This document shows positions 1 through 7,644 of a DNA stretch of 64,000 nt, in pieces (the stretch's first letter is position 1; each line of letters begins with the position of its first letter). A program made the translations under genes and the position numbers. The DNA is from DATLFA01 sp035525225. Lineage in GTDB: Bacteria > Actinomycetota > Acidimicrobiia > Acidimicrobiales > WLNW01. The notes under the pieces are model-generated. The model ran no database searches. It was not told where the DNA came from and worked only from the letters and a program-made list of their open reading frames with translations. Location: assembly GCA_035525225.1 (NCBI GenBank), contig DATLFA010000054.1:124001-188000 (forward strand), read 5' to 3'.

Positions 1-978
1 CACGTCGTCGTTGCTCGTGGCGGCAACCGCCGATTGTCCTTCGTCACAGTCGTCGAGGAGCGGACACCACCGACACGCCGGCCCCGTGATCTTGCGTGGC
101 ACTCGTGCCGAGTCTTCGAGCATCACCATCTTCTCGATGCCGGCGACGACCCGCATCACCGTGGTCTCCAGTTGAGCCACGGTGACTTCTTCGGGGATGA
201 AGCGACCCTGGTCGAGGTAGTAGCTGGCAACACGGCGCGGGGGTGTCCCGATGCGCAGCGTCTCGATCAGCGCATAGAAACGGAGATCCTCGAGATGCGC
301 CGGCGAGAACCGCCCGGTCTTGAAGTCGACCAGCACCTTGCCCGCGGTGGTGCCTTCGGGTTGTCCGAGTTGCAGATCGACCTTGCCCTGCAATGTCACC
401 CGCTCGTTGAACAGGTCGTAACGCACACGGCTCTCGACGACCGGACGCCAGCGCGGCAACAGCCGTGGCCAACACTCGAAGAATTTGGTGAGTTGCTCGT
501 TCGCGGCGGAACGCAACTCGGCACGTTCGATCTCTCGACATCCCTGCAGCCAGCGGGCGAACTCGTCGGTCCCTTCCTCGAGGCGAGCGATGGATTCGTC
601 GACGAGCACGAGGGGTGTGAGCTCGCGGCGCCAGTGAATCGACGTCTCGATGGCCTTGTGGGCGACGATGCCGCGGGCCACCGGCACCGACCATTCGAAC
701 TCGTCCTTCGCGAGGTAACGGGCCTCGCATCCGTGGGCCATCGAGAGCTTGCGTTTCGACACGAAGAACGTGGTGTCGGGTTCGAGGTCCGACAGGATGG
801 GCCCGAGTCGACTCTCGAGCATGTGCAACAACTCGTGGCGGAGTTCGGCGTCGAACTGCGGTCGGCCGCCGCGGCGGGCGCCGAGTTGGTCGACGACATC
901 GCGCTGCGCGGCATTCAGCGACGCAAGGTCGGGTCCCGAAGCATGAATGTTGCTCTCCGTGTCGGACACAACTGCCAC
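1..978 (-). CDS. PD-(D/E)XK (RecB/Cas4-like) nuclease, 3' end outside window
   Basis: An uninterrupted frame of 326 codons starts at a GTG at 978 and runs off the left edge. An AAGGA stands five bases before the GTG. The frame shows a PD-(D/E)XK core: His in GIVAHKAIE near residue 107, Asp in GKVDLQLG near 201 and VDFKTG near 216-221. A cysteine lies near residue 84, and a CRWC...C cluster near 302-311 resembles the Fe-S cysteines of AddB/Cas4-like nucleases. Family members act in DNA end processing or repair; no specific substrate can be assigned. The gene diverges from the MFS gene, with only 25 bases between start codons. Confidence 0.8.
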   Translation of the reverse strand, partial: MAVVSDTESNIHASGPDLASLNAAQRDVVDQLGARRGGRPQFDAELRHELLHMLESRLGPILSDLEPDTTFFVSKRKLSMAHGCEARYLAKDEFEWSVPVARGIVAHKAIETSIHWRRELTPLVLVDESIARLEEGTDEFARWLQGCREIERAELRSAANEQLTKFFECWPRLLPRWRPVVESRVRYDLFNERVTLQGKVDLQLGQPEGTTAGKVLVDFKTGRFSPAHLEDLRFYALIETLRIGTPPRRVASYYLDQGRFIPEEVTVAQLETTVMRVVAGIEKMVMLEDSARVPRKITGPACRWCPLLDDCDEGQSAVAATSNDDV

Positions 979-991
979 GGTAGTCCTTCGG

Positions 992-997
992 TAACGT
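992..997 (+). promoter_or_regulatory. Candidate -10 box (TAACGT), leaderless start of the MFS gene
   Basis: TAACGT ends six bases before the GTG at 1004. This is the spacing expected when transcription begins at the start codon. There is no Shine-Dalgarno in the 25-base gap on this strand, which supports a leaderless transcript and the choice of 1004 as start. Confidence 0.45.
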
Positions 998-998
998 A
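993..998 (-). promoter_or_regulatory. Candidate -10 box (TACGTT) for the PD-(D/E)XK gene
   Basis: On the minus strand TACGTT ends 14 bases before the GTG at 978, leaving room for a short leader with the AAGGA ribosome binding site. It overlaps the plus-strand TAACGT box that serves the divergent gene, so the two promoters probably cannot be occupied at once. No clear -35 is seen. Confidence 0.4.
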
Positions 999-1003
999 CG
1001 CCT

Positions 1004-2257
1004 GTGTCTGTTGGATCGCCGGCCGAGCGGCGGGCGATGTCGGTCTTTCGCTACCGCGAGTTTCGCGTGTGGTGGTTCAGCTCCCTCCTGTCGAACACCG
1101 GCACGATGGCGCAGACCGTCGCAGTGCCGATCGTGCTCGATTCATTGACCGGCAAGGCAACCTGGGTCGGCTTCGGCACGCTCGCCAGCACGTTGCCCAC
1201 GGTGTTCGTCGGCCCCATTGCCGGCTCACTGGCGGATCGTCATTCTCGGCGCTCTGTGCTGCTGTGGACGCAGGCTGCCGCGACGATGCTCTCGGTCATG
1301 CTCGCGATTGCGTGGGCCACTGGCGTCCGTTCGCCCTGGGTGTACGTCGCGCTGATGGGTATGGCCGGCACCATCTCGGGTTTGGGACTCCCGTCGTGGC
1401 AATCGATCGTCACCGAGATGGTGCCGAGAGACGAGTTGGCGAACGCGGTGACGTTGAATTCGGCATCGTTCAACGCTGCTCGCGCGTTCGGTCCGTCGAT
1501 CGGTGCGGTCATTCTCGCGTTGAGCGGGCCCGGTTGGGTGTTCGCGTTCAATACGGTCTCGTACTCTGCGGTCCTCACGACATTGTGGCGCCGCCCGGCG
1601 ACGAGCCCCGCGCTGCCCTCCACGACACGTCCACGGGTCATGCGCGAGTTTCGCTCGACGCTGCGGTATGTGCGCGCGAGCAGAGGACTGACCACGGCAA
1701 TCGTTCTCGGCGGCGTGCTCGGTCTTGTCGGTAACCCGCTCGCGATGATGGTCGTGCCGTTTGCCCGGCGCGTGTACGACGCGAGCGATGCGCAACGAAG
1801 CCTGCTCGCGGCTGCGATCGGCACCGGAGCGGTCCTCGTCGCACCGATCCTCACGGCGAGGACCAATCGTGTGCGGCCGAGTGTTCGCGTGCGCAACGCC
1901 ATCGTGTTCTATTGCGCCGCGATGTTGCTCCTCGCGTCGGTTCCGCTGATCGTGGTGGGTGCCCTCGCGTTGTTGGCCGTGGGCGCTTCGCATATCGCCG
2001 CGAACGCCACGCTCAACTCGGTCATCCAACTCGACGTCGACGACGCGTGGCGCGGCAAGGTGATGTCCGTGTACCTGATGACGGTCAACGCGGGTACGCC
2101 GCTCGGCGCGATGGGCATGGGTGTGATGGTCGACCGTGTCGGGGCGCGCCAAACCGTCGCCGGCGCGGCGTGCGCCATGCTCGCGGTGTCCGCGATCGTG
2201 GCGCTGCGGGGGCAACTCCCATCGCTCGATGCCGGTCGAGGCCGTCACCGCGAGTAG
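1004..2257 (+). CDS. MFS transporter (EntS/MFS_3-like exporter)
   Basis: This 417-residue membrane protein has the size and pattern of a 12-helix major facilitator. It opens with FRYREFRVWWFSSLLSNTG, typical of the EntS/MFS_3 exporters, and has the loop motif GSLADRHSRRSVL between helices 2 and 3 (about residues 80-95). A second half with further hydrophobic segments ends in an arginine-rich tail. Family members export small molecules by proton antiport; the substrate is not readable. The GTG start at 1004 is favoured by a -10 box six bases upstream; an ATG at 1037 is the alternative. Confidence 0.85.
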   Translation: MSVGSPAERRAMSVFRYREFRVWWFSSLLSNTGTMAQTVAVPIVLDSLTGKATWVGFGTLASTLPTVFVGPIAGSLADRHSRRSVLLWTQAAATMLSVMLAIAWATGVRSPWVYVALMGMAGTISGLGLPSWQSIVTEMVPRDELANAVTLNSASFNAARAFGPSIGAVILALSGPGWVFAFNTVSYSAVLTTLWRRPATSPALPSTTRPRVMREFRSTLRYVRASRGLTTAIVLGGVLGLVGNPLAMMVVPFARRVYDASDAQRSLLAAAIGTGAVLVAPILTARTNRVRPSVRVRNAIVFYCAAMLLLASVPLIVVGALALLAVGASHIAANATLNSVIQLDVDDAWRGKVMSVYLMTVNAGTPLGAMGMGVMVDRVGARQTVAGAACAMLAVSAIVALRGQLPSLDAGRGRHRE

Positions 2258-2296
2258 TTCCCCACGCGCGAAGCGTGATTGTCACACCGTCGGCGC

Positions 2297-2614
2297 ATGA
2301 TGCTCTCGATGGAAGCCACCTCGATCCGTTTCTCGCACGCCGCCCGAGCGATGCGCCTCGTCGTCCAACAGCGCGGCCTCGACATGCCGTTGTTCCGCAG
2401 CCCACCCCGGCTGAAAGGTGTGCAGCGGTCGCTCACCCGCCGGGCCATCGGCGCCTCGACCGTTGCCGTGCAACTGCGCCAACGGCCCTGGCCGGCGGTG
2501 CTCGCGGACATGATCGAGGGCGTCGTCGTCGTCAACGCGTTGCAGGGCGGCGCGGCCGACGAATTGCGCCACGCGTTGTGGTCCGCGCTCGAGCCCGACT
2601 CGGTTGCCGCGTGA
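2297..2614 (+). CDS. Conserved-looking hypothetical protein
   Basis: A frame of 105 codons begins at tandem ATGs (2297, 2300). Its codon positions look like genuine coding: the third position is GC-rich and the protein is basic with a hydrophobic core. The middle reads as a helix-rich segment (RPWPAVLADMIEGVVVVN), and no catalytic motif or membrane span is evident. It lies 35 bases before the amidohydrolase gene and probably shares its transcript. I do not recognise a family and assign no function. An upstream in-frame TTG at 2279 is a less likely start. Confidence 0.5.
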   Translation: MMLSMEATSIRFSHAARAMRLVVQQRGLDMPLFRSPPRLKGVQRSLTRRAIGASTVAVQLRQRPWPAVLADMIEGVVVVNALQGGAADELRHALWSALEPDSVAA

Positions 2615-2648
2615 TGTCGCTAACCTCACGACGAACGAGGGGAGCGCA

Positions 2649-4361
2649 ATGGCGTATGACTTGGTAGTCCGCAACGGCACGGTGGTCGACGGATCAGGGG
2701 CACCGGCGTATCGGGCCGATGTCGGCGTCATCGGTGACACGATTGCGGCCATCGGGCGCATTCGCGAGCGCGGCGCGGACGAAGTCGACGCCGAGGGTCA
2801 CATCGTCGCCCCGGGCTTCATCGACGGGCACACCCACATGGATGCGCAGATCTGCTGGGACCCGCTCGGCACCTGCTCGTCGTGGCATGGCGTCAGCACG
2901 GTGGTCATGGGCAACTGTGGCTTCACGGTCGCGCCGTGTCGCAGTTCCGAGAAGTACCTCGCTATTCGCAGCCTCGAACGCGCCGAAGACATTTCGGGCG
3001 CCGCGATGGAAGCCGGTATCGACTGGCGGTGGGAAACCTTCTCGCAATACCTCGACGTGGTCGACGCGTTGCCCAAGGGCATCAACTACTCGGGCTACAT
3101 CGGCCACTCTGCGCTGCGCTCCTACGTGATGGGTGAGCGCTCGTTCGAACAGGCGGGCAGTGACGACGATCTGAACGCCATGCAAGCCGAGTTGCGTAGC
3201 GCGATGCACGCAGGCGCGATCGGCTTCTCCACGTCACGCTCGCACAATCACGCCACCTCCGACGACAAGCCGGTTGCCTCGCGGCTGGCGTCGTGGGACG
3301 AGGTGCGCATGTTGGTCAACACCATGGGTGAGTTGGGCACGGGTGTTTTCGAACTGGCGCAAGAGCACTACACCGACGCCGAACCGCGCCGCGAGTACTA
3401 CCAGCGGTTACAGGCGCTCACGATCGAATCCGGCCGCCCTACCACCTTCGTGGTCGGCGCCGCCGGGCCCGACTCTTCCGTGTGGCGCCAGATGATCGGT
3501 GTCGTCGAAGACACCGTCGCCAAGGGTGGCCGCATGTTCGCGCAGGTGCATGCGCGTCAGTTCATGTCGATCATGGGGTTCAAGGTGGCCCTGCCCTTCG
3601 ACCGGTTGCCGGCGTGGCGATCGGTTCGCAGCCAACCGCTCGATCGCCAGCGGGCACTGCTCGTCGACCCGGAAACACGGCGCACGCTCGTCGAAGAGGC
3701 CATGCACGGCCCCTACCGCGACGGCATCGGGTCCGAGGTGCGCCCACCGGTGTGGGACATGATGTTCCTCGCCGAGAGCGACCTGCCGCCGTATCGCTCC
3801 GTGGCGCAGGTTGCCTCCGAGCAGAACACCACGCCGGTCGATGTGATCATCGACATGTCGTTGGCCAACGACTTCGAGCTGTATTTCATGCAGCCCTTCG
3901 CCAATCACGATCTCGACGCGGTGCTCGAGTTGATGCGCCACCCCTCGACGGTCATCGCCGTTTCCGATTCGGGAGCGCACGTCTCGCAGATAATCGACGC
4001 CTCCATCCCGACGCACCTGCTCGCCTATTGGACCCGCCAGCAGGGGGCGTTCACCTGGGAACAGGCGGTGCGTATGTTGACCTTCGATCCGGCCCGCCTG
4101 TGGGGGTTCTCCGATCGCGGACTGCTGCGTGAGGGCTTTCGCGCCGACCTCGCAGTCTTCGATCCCGCGCGCGTCAGCCCGGGTCTGCCGACGTCGGCGG
4201 TCGACCTGCCGGGCGGGGCCAAGCGGTTGAAGCAAAAGGCCACGGGCATGCTGGCGCTCGCCGTCAACGGCAAAGTGTTGATGCGCGACAACGAGCACAC
4301 GGGTGAGCTGCCGGGCAGACTCCTCAGAGGCCCTTTGGCTGCTCGTCGTACGCTTTCATAG
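2649..4361 (+). CDS. N-acyl-D-amino-acid deacylase / D-aminoacylase family amidohydrolase
   Basis: The 570-residue protein has the amidohydrolase signature: an N-terminal VVRNGTVVDGSG strand pair, the metal-binding FIDGHTHMD near residue 57-65, and a late SDSGAH motif near 440. Its length and the C-terminal FDPARVSPG and LAVNGKVLM segments fit the D-aminoacylase branch, which hydrolyses N-acyl-D-amino acids or related amides in the cytoplasm. The ATG at 2649 follows a GAGGGGAG ribosome binding site. A further upstream start at 2604 would overlap the preceding gene. The natural substrate is unknown; paralogues in such genomes often act on xenobiotic amides. Confidence 0.85.
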   Translation: MAYDLVVRNGTVVDGSGAPAYRADVGVIGDTIAAIGRIRERGADEVDAEGHIVAPGFIDGHTHMDAQICWDPLGTCSSWHGVSTVVMGNCGFTVAPCRSSEKYLAIRSLERAEDISGAAMEAGIDWRWETFSQYLDVVDALPKGINYSGYIGHSALRSYVMGERSFEQAGSDDDLNAMQAELRSAMHAGAIGFSTSRSHNHATSDDKPVASRLASWDEVRMLVNTMGELGTGVFELAQEHYTDAEPRREYYQRLQALTIESGRPTTFVVGAAGPDSSVWRQMIGVVEDTVAKGGRMFAQVHARQFMSIMGFKVALPFDRLPAWRSVRSQPLDRQRALLVDPETRRTLVEEAMHGPYRDGIGSEVRPPVWDMMFLAESDLPPYRSVAQVASEQNTTPVDVIIDMSLANDFELYFMQPFANHDLDAVLELMRHPSTVIAVSDSGAHVSQIIDASIPTHLLAYWTRQQGAFTWEQAVRMLTFDPARLWGFSDRGLLREGFRADLAVFDPARVSPGLPTSAVDLPGGAKRLKQKATGMLALAVNGKVLMRDNEHTGELPGRLLRGPLAARRTLS

Positions 4362-4393
4362 TTTTCTCGAACGAATGTTTATGGGTCGAAGGA

Positions 4394-4418
4394 CCCTCGC
4401 GCGTGTCCATCGCGAGGG
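4394..4418. other. Perfect 8-bp hairpin downstream of the amidohydrolase gene
   Basis: CCCTCGCG and CGCGAGGG flank a nine-base loop, 33 bases after the amidohydrolase stop. No T-run follows, so it is at best a weak terminator; it may instead protect the mRNA 3' end. It sits directly before the candidate promoter of the next gene. Confidence 0.45.
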
Positions 4419-4419
4419 G

Positions 4420-4425
4420 TAGCAT
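4420..4425 (+). promoter_or_regulatory. Candidate -10 box (TAGCAT) for the surface protein gene
   Basis: TAGCAT lies right after the hairpin and about 100 bases before the GTG start. A transcript from here would carry a leader of roughly 90 bases that includes the stem-loop at 4453-4494. No convincing -35 is visible. Confidence 0.3.
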
Positions 4426-4452
4426 TCGGGGATTCGACAACCGTAAGGAATT

Positions 4453-4494
4453 CGGAGTAGGGCAAGCGCCACCCGGCAAGTGGCGTCGACTCCG
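4453..4494 (+). promoter_or_regulatory. Structured 5' leader stem-loop
   Basis: CGGAGT (4453-4458) pairs with ACTCCG (4489-4494), and inside it CGCCAC (4467-4472) pairs with GTGGCG (4480-4485) around a CCGGCAA loop. The result is a two-part hairpin with an internal loop, 29 bases before the start codon. It could regulate translation or stability. I could not match it to a known riboswitch consensus. Confidence 0.45.
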
Positions 4495-4523
4495 TTCTCA
4501 CAATGTTCCTAAAAGGAGCTCCC

Positions 4524-5246
4524 GTGTTTGGCAAGAATCGGCGTACAAAGTTCGCAGCGTTCGGGGCGCTGATCGCTTTGGGATTCCTCGTCCTACAAGG
4601 GGTCGGCGGCGCGCACAATCCCGAGATCTCGGCCGAAGCCGAGTGCATCGTCCCCACCGACCGGGCGATCATCACGGTCGACATCCGCGCGTGGACCACC
4701 GATGAGGGCGACGACCACCGCACCCACAACGACGTCGTCGTTACGCTCACGGCCTCCAACTTCAGCCAGACGTTCAACGGGGCGTTCAACCCCGCGAATG
4801 AGTTCGCATTCACCGTGACCGTCGAGGTCCCGGCCGACGGCAAGACGTATACCGCCACCGCCTCGACAGATGAGTTCTGGGGCCCCGAGGGTGAGATCGA
4901 GATTCCCATCGGTCCCCAGTCCCGTTCGACGACGGTGACCGTGCCGCAGCCGTGTATTCCAACGACCACGACGGCTGCGCCCACCACGACGGTGGCGCCG
5001 ACCACGACGGCTGCGCCTACTACGACGGCTGCCGCGACTACGACGGCGGCCCCCACGACGGTTCCGGTGCTCGTGGAGGGTGTGGTCGAGACCGCGCCGC
5101 CGACGACTGTTGTCGGCACCGCAGTGCAGGGTGTCGTGCTGGCCCGCACCGGCACCAACGCCATGCCGCTGGTCATCGGTGGTGTGATGCTCGTGCTGCT
5201 CGGCACGGCCGTCGAGATCAACGCTCGCCGCCGCCGTACCGCCTGA
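4524..5246 (+). CDS. Secreted, cell-wall-anchored type protein with LARTG sorting-like signal
   Basis: The 240-residue product begins with a basic stretch and a hydrophobic signal segment (AAFGALIALGFLVLQG). A small extracellular domain of about 110 residues follows, with two cysteines flanking it (in AECIVP and QPCIP). Next is a linker of PTTT/AAPTTT repeats (about residues 153-185). The C-terminus has LARTGTN, a hydrophobic helix and RRRR, the classic order of a sortase substrate, although the first motif residues are LARTG rather than LPXTG. The GTG start is supported by AAAAGGAG eight bases upstream. No sortase gene is in the window. Function beyond surface display is unknown. Confidence 0.75.
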   Translation: MFGKNRRTKFAAFGALIALGFLVLQGVGGAHNPEISAEAECIVPTDRAIITVDIRAWTTDEGDDHRTHNDVVVTLTASNFSQTFNGAFNPANEFAFTVTVEVPADGKTYTATASTDEFWGPEGEIEIPIGPQSRSTTVTVPQPCIPTTTTAAPTTTVAPTTTAAPTTTAAATTTAAPTTVPVLVEGVVETAPPTTVVGTAVQGVVLARTGTNAMPLVIGGVMLVLLGTAVEINARRRRTA

Positions 5247-5288
5247 CCTCCCGATCCAACTACTACGGTGGGCGCGCCGACCGTGCGC

Positions 5289-5372
5289 GCCCGGGTGGCG
5301 GAACTGGTAGACGCAGAGGGCTTAAACCCCTTGGTCCGCGAGGGCTTGCGGGTTCGAATCCCGCCCCGGGCA
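5289..5372 (+). tRNA. tRNA-Leu (anticodon TAA)
   Basis: The acceptor stem GCCCGGG (5289-5295) pairs with CCCGGGC (5365-5371). The anticodon loop CTTAAAC has TAA at 5323-5325, reading UUA. There is a long variable arm as in type II tRNAs and a canonical GGTTCGAATCC T-arm. CCA is not encoded. UUA is a rare codon in high-GC actinobacteria. The 3' half of tRNA-Leu is a frequent integrase attachment site, and an integrase remnant lies about 110 bases downstream. Confidence 0.97.
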
Positions 5373-5479
5373 CGGCGCTGACCTGCGGGTTTCTGCATTA
5401 CTTCAAAGCGCAGTGAGTCGCCCGAGGCCCGTTGCTAACCGATTGCTAGCGGACCCCTTAGCCGTCTGCCCTCAGGAGG

Positions 5480-5640
5480 GGCCACGTCCGCAAGCGGGGA
5501 AGCGCCTGGGCGTACGGGATCGACGCGGCCCGTGACCAGGTCACAAAGCGCCGACGCGCGGTGGACAACGTTCGGCCCAACCTCCGTCCCACGACGTTGG
5601 CCGGCGATCGCCGCGACGTCGCCAACATCGTCGCGAAGCT
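5480..5640 (+). pseudogene. Decayed N-terminus of a phage-type tyrosine integrase
   Basis: The frame beginning at 5480 reads GHVRKRGSAWAYGIDAARD, then QVTKRRRAV. This closely resembles the arm-type DNA-binding N-terminus of actinophage integrases (pattern GxxRKRGxxWxYxxDxGRDPVTGKRRQ). It has no start codon close upstream, since in-frame stops lie at 5447 and 5459. After about 30 residues the integrase resemblance fades, as expected after a frameshift. No catalytic R-H-R-Y domain is found downstream. Position next to tRNA-Leu fits a former integration site. The identification rests on motif resemblance only. Confidence 0.45.
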
Positions 5641-5894
5641 CGGCCAGGTTCGACTGAGACGCGTTGGACTGTTTCGAGGTCGGGGCCGACGCCGTAGCCG
5701 ACGTGTTCGCCCGGTAGGAACGAAGGCCTCCGGTCTTTGTCCTTGGGCCTCCGCCTCGTTGCACCACGCAAACGGCGCGGTGGGTGTGGCTGCGATGCCC
5801 GCGTGGTCGGCGCGCGGTTACGATCGCGCGGAATCCTGTGAGTCCTTCGGCCGAACCTCCAAGCCATCCCCGCCGCTCGGCGCAGAGGAGTGTT
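5641..5894. other. Non-coding stretch between the integrase relic and the next candidate gene
   Basis: Open frames on both strands here are arginine/serine-rich and show no recognisable domain, ribosome binding site or conserved motif. The sequence could be further degraded remains of the integrated element. I see no RNA gene, repeat or promoter that can be supported. Confidence 0.4.
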
Positions 5895-6188
5895 GTGTTG
5901 GTCGTGGGCCTTCTCTTGGCGGCGGCGACTCCTGCGGTCGTGACGGCCGCGGTGGTTGACGGGCCTAGCGCCGCGCCGAAGGACACGAGCGGGTTCGGCG
6001 CCGGGGTTTCCCAGATTCGAGCAGTTCGTACCCCGCGCGGCGATCGAATGACATCGGTCCGCGCGGACGTCGACGACTTCGCGGCGGCTGACGCGGTCCG
6101 CCATCCGTTTCCCGTTCAGCGTTTGGAATCTTTGGCCCAGCTGTGGCTACCCCTTCCGCGGGGACCTCCCGCGTCGTTGTTCGGCTGA
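5895..6188 (+). CDS. Possible small secreted protein
   Basis: A GTG at 5895, four bases after GAGGAG, opens a 97-residue frame. It starts with a strongly hydrophobic, signal-peptide-like segment (MLVVGLLLAAATPAVV) followed by a polar tail without cysteines or repeats. It lies between the integrase relic and the CNNM gene, so it may be an orphan gene or a chance frame in decayed DNA. No family is recognised. The good ribosome binding site and signal-like start are the only support. Confidence 0.3.
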   Translation: MLVVGLLLAAATPAVVTAAVVDGPSAAPKDTSGFGAGVSQIRAVRTPRGDRMTSVRADVDDFAAADAVRHPFPVQRLESLAQLWLPLPRGPPASLFG

Positions 6189-6281
6189 TCGCTCCGCGCG
6201 TCGGCCCGTCGTGTGTGTCGTCCTCGGATGTGCAGCGCCGCGGGCGAGTGCGTCTCGTTTCTTACTCTCGAGGAGATTTCC

Positions 6282-7601
6282 GTGGGTGCTGTGTGGCCGC
6301 AGTTGATTTTGGTCGGGGTGTTGGTTTTGTTGAACGCGTTCTTCGCGGGCAGCGAGTTGGCGTTGGTGTCGTTGCGCGAGGGCCAATTGCAGCGGTTGCA
6401 GCAGCGGTCGGCGACCGGTGCGGTGTTGGCGCGTTTGGCGCGCGATCCGAATCGGTTCTTTGCGACGATCCAAATCGGGATCACGTTGGCGGGTTTTCTG
6501 GCGTCGGCCGCGGCGGCGGTTTCGTTGGCCGAACCGTTGGAGGGCCCGTTGGGCTTCCTCGGCGGCGCGACGGGGCCGGCGTCGATCCTGGTGGTGACGT
6601 TGATGTTGGCGTATGTGACGTTGGTGTTCGGTGAGTTGGCGCCGAAGCGGATCGCGATGCAGCGGGCCGAGCGTTGGGGTCTGTTGGCGGCGCGGCCGTT
6701 GTCCGCGATGGCGACGGTGACCCGGCCCGCGGTGTGGTTGCTTTCGCGGTCGACGGATGTTGCGGTGCGGCTGTTGGGCGGCGACCCGACGCGACAACGC
6801 GAGGAGGTGACTGCGGAGGAACTGCGCGAGCTGGTCGCGGCTCAGCTCGGCTTCAGTGCAAAGCAGCGAATGATCATTGACGGCGCGTTCGAGATTTCGC
6901 AACGGACGTTGCTCGAGGTGGTGGTTCCGCGCCCTGACGTGTTCGTTCTCGACGCCGCTCAACCGGCGTCGGTCGCGGTGCAAGATCTGGTGGATAGCGG
7001 ACACTCACGGGCGCCGATCGCGGAAGACGGCAACCTCGATGCGGTGGTGGGTGTGGTCCATCTGCGCGACTTGCTCGCAGGTGGGGACCGCCCGGTGGGA
7101 GAGTTGGCTTCGGAACCGTGCGTGTTTCCCGATGGCATCGGGGTGCTCGACGCGCTGCACGAAATGCAGGCCAAACGGGTGCAGCTCGCGCTCGTCGTGG
7201 ACGAACACGGTGGAGCGGTCGGCATTGTCAGTATGGAGGACTTGGTCGAGGAGATCGTCGGCGAGATCTACGACGAGTCCGATCGCGACGTCGCTGCGGT
7301 CCGGCCGGCATCGGACGGAACGTTGACGTTGTCGGGCCGGTTCCCTGTTCATGACCTGCCCGACATCGGGGTGTACGACATTCCCGAGGGCGAGTACGCG
7401 ACCGTCGCCGGACTCATGCTCGACCAACTCGGCCGGATTCCTGAACGTCCCGGCGACCGGGTCGTGATCGCCGGACGGGCCTTCGAGGTCACCGGGGTGA
7501 AGGGACATGCCATCACCGAGGTCCGCGTCAGCGCCGCACCCTCGTACACGAACGGACCGATCAGCGATGAAGCAACGAAAGAGCTCGAGGAGACAGATTG
7601 A
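6282..7601 (+). CDS. CNNM/CorC-HlyC family membrane protein (DUF21, CBS pair, transporter-associated domain)
   Basis: The 439-residue protein has an N-terminal DUF21 membrane domain (about residues 5-190) with helices including LILVGVLVLLNAFFAGSELALVSL and the ELAPKRIAMQ motif. A CBS-domain pair follows (about 205-330), then a C-terminal CorC_HlyC domain (about 350-425). Family members are membrane proteins linked to magnesium or cobalt efflux; names such as hemolysin are historical. The GTG start at 6282 is preceded by GAGGAGA. The more upstream start at 6213 would add residues unlike the family. It is convergent with the SDR gene that follows, with 43 bases between them. Confidence 0.88.
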   Translation: MGAVWPQLILVGVLVLLNAFFAGSELALVSLREGQLQRLQQRSATGAVLARLARDPNRFFATIQIGITLAGFLASAAAAVSLAEPLEGPLGFLGGATGPASILVVTLMLAYVTLVFGELAPKRIAMQRAERWGLLAARPLSAMATVTRPAVWLLSRSTDVAVRLLGGDPTRQREEVTAEELRELVAAQLGFSAKQRMIIDGAFEISQRTLLEVVVPRPDVFVLDAAQPASVAVQDLVDSGHSRAPIAEDGNLDAVVGVVHLRDLLAGGDRPVGELASEPCVFPDGIGVLDALHEMQAKRVQLALVVDEHGGAVGIVSMEDLVEEIVGEIYDESDRDVAAVRPASDGTLTLSGRFPVHDLPDIGVYDIPEGEYATVAGLMLDQLGRIPERPGDRVVIAGRAFEVTGVKGHAITEVRVSAAPSYTNGPISDEATKELEETD

Positions 7602-7644
7602 TGTTTCGTATTGGCGATGTCGTTGGGGTTGCTGGCCTCGGTAC

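Noticed and set aside
34..1734. A 566-residue plus-strand open frame over the nuclease and MFS genes
   Set aside because: It crosses the divergent promoter region and conflicts with clear motifs in both genes.
4465..4490. CCCGGCAA in the leader as a possible SAM-I riboswitch core
   Set aside because: Only this short match exists; the other SAM-I helices and junction bases are missing.
5435..6104. Minus-strand open frames after tRNA-Leu as genes
   Set aside because: No ribosome binding site, no domain, and Arg/Thr-rich composition; probably degraded DNA or shadow.
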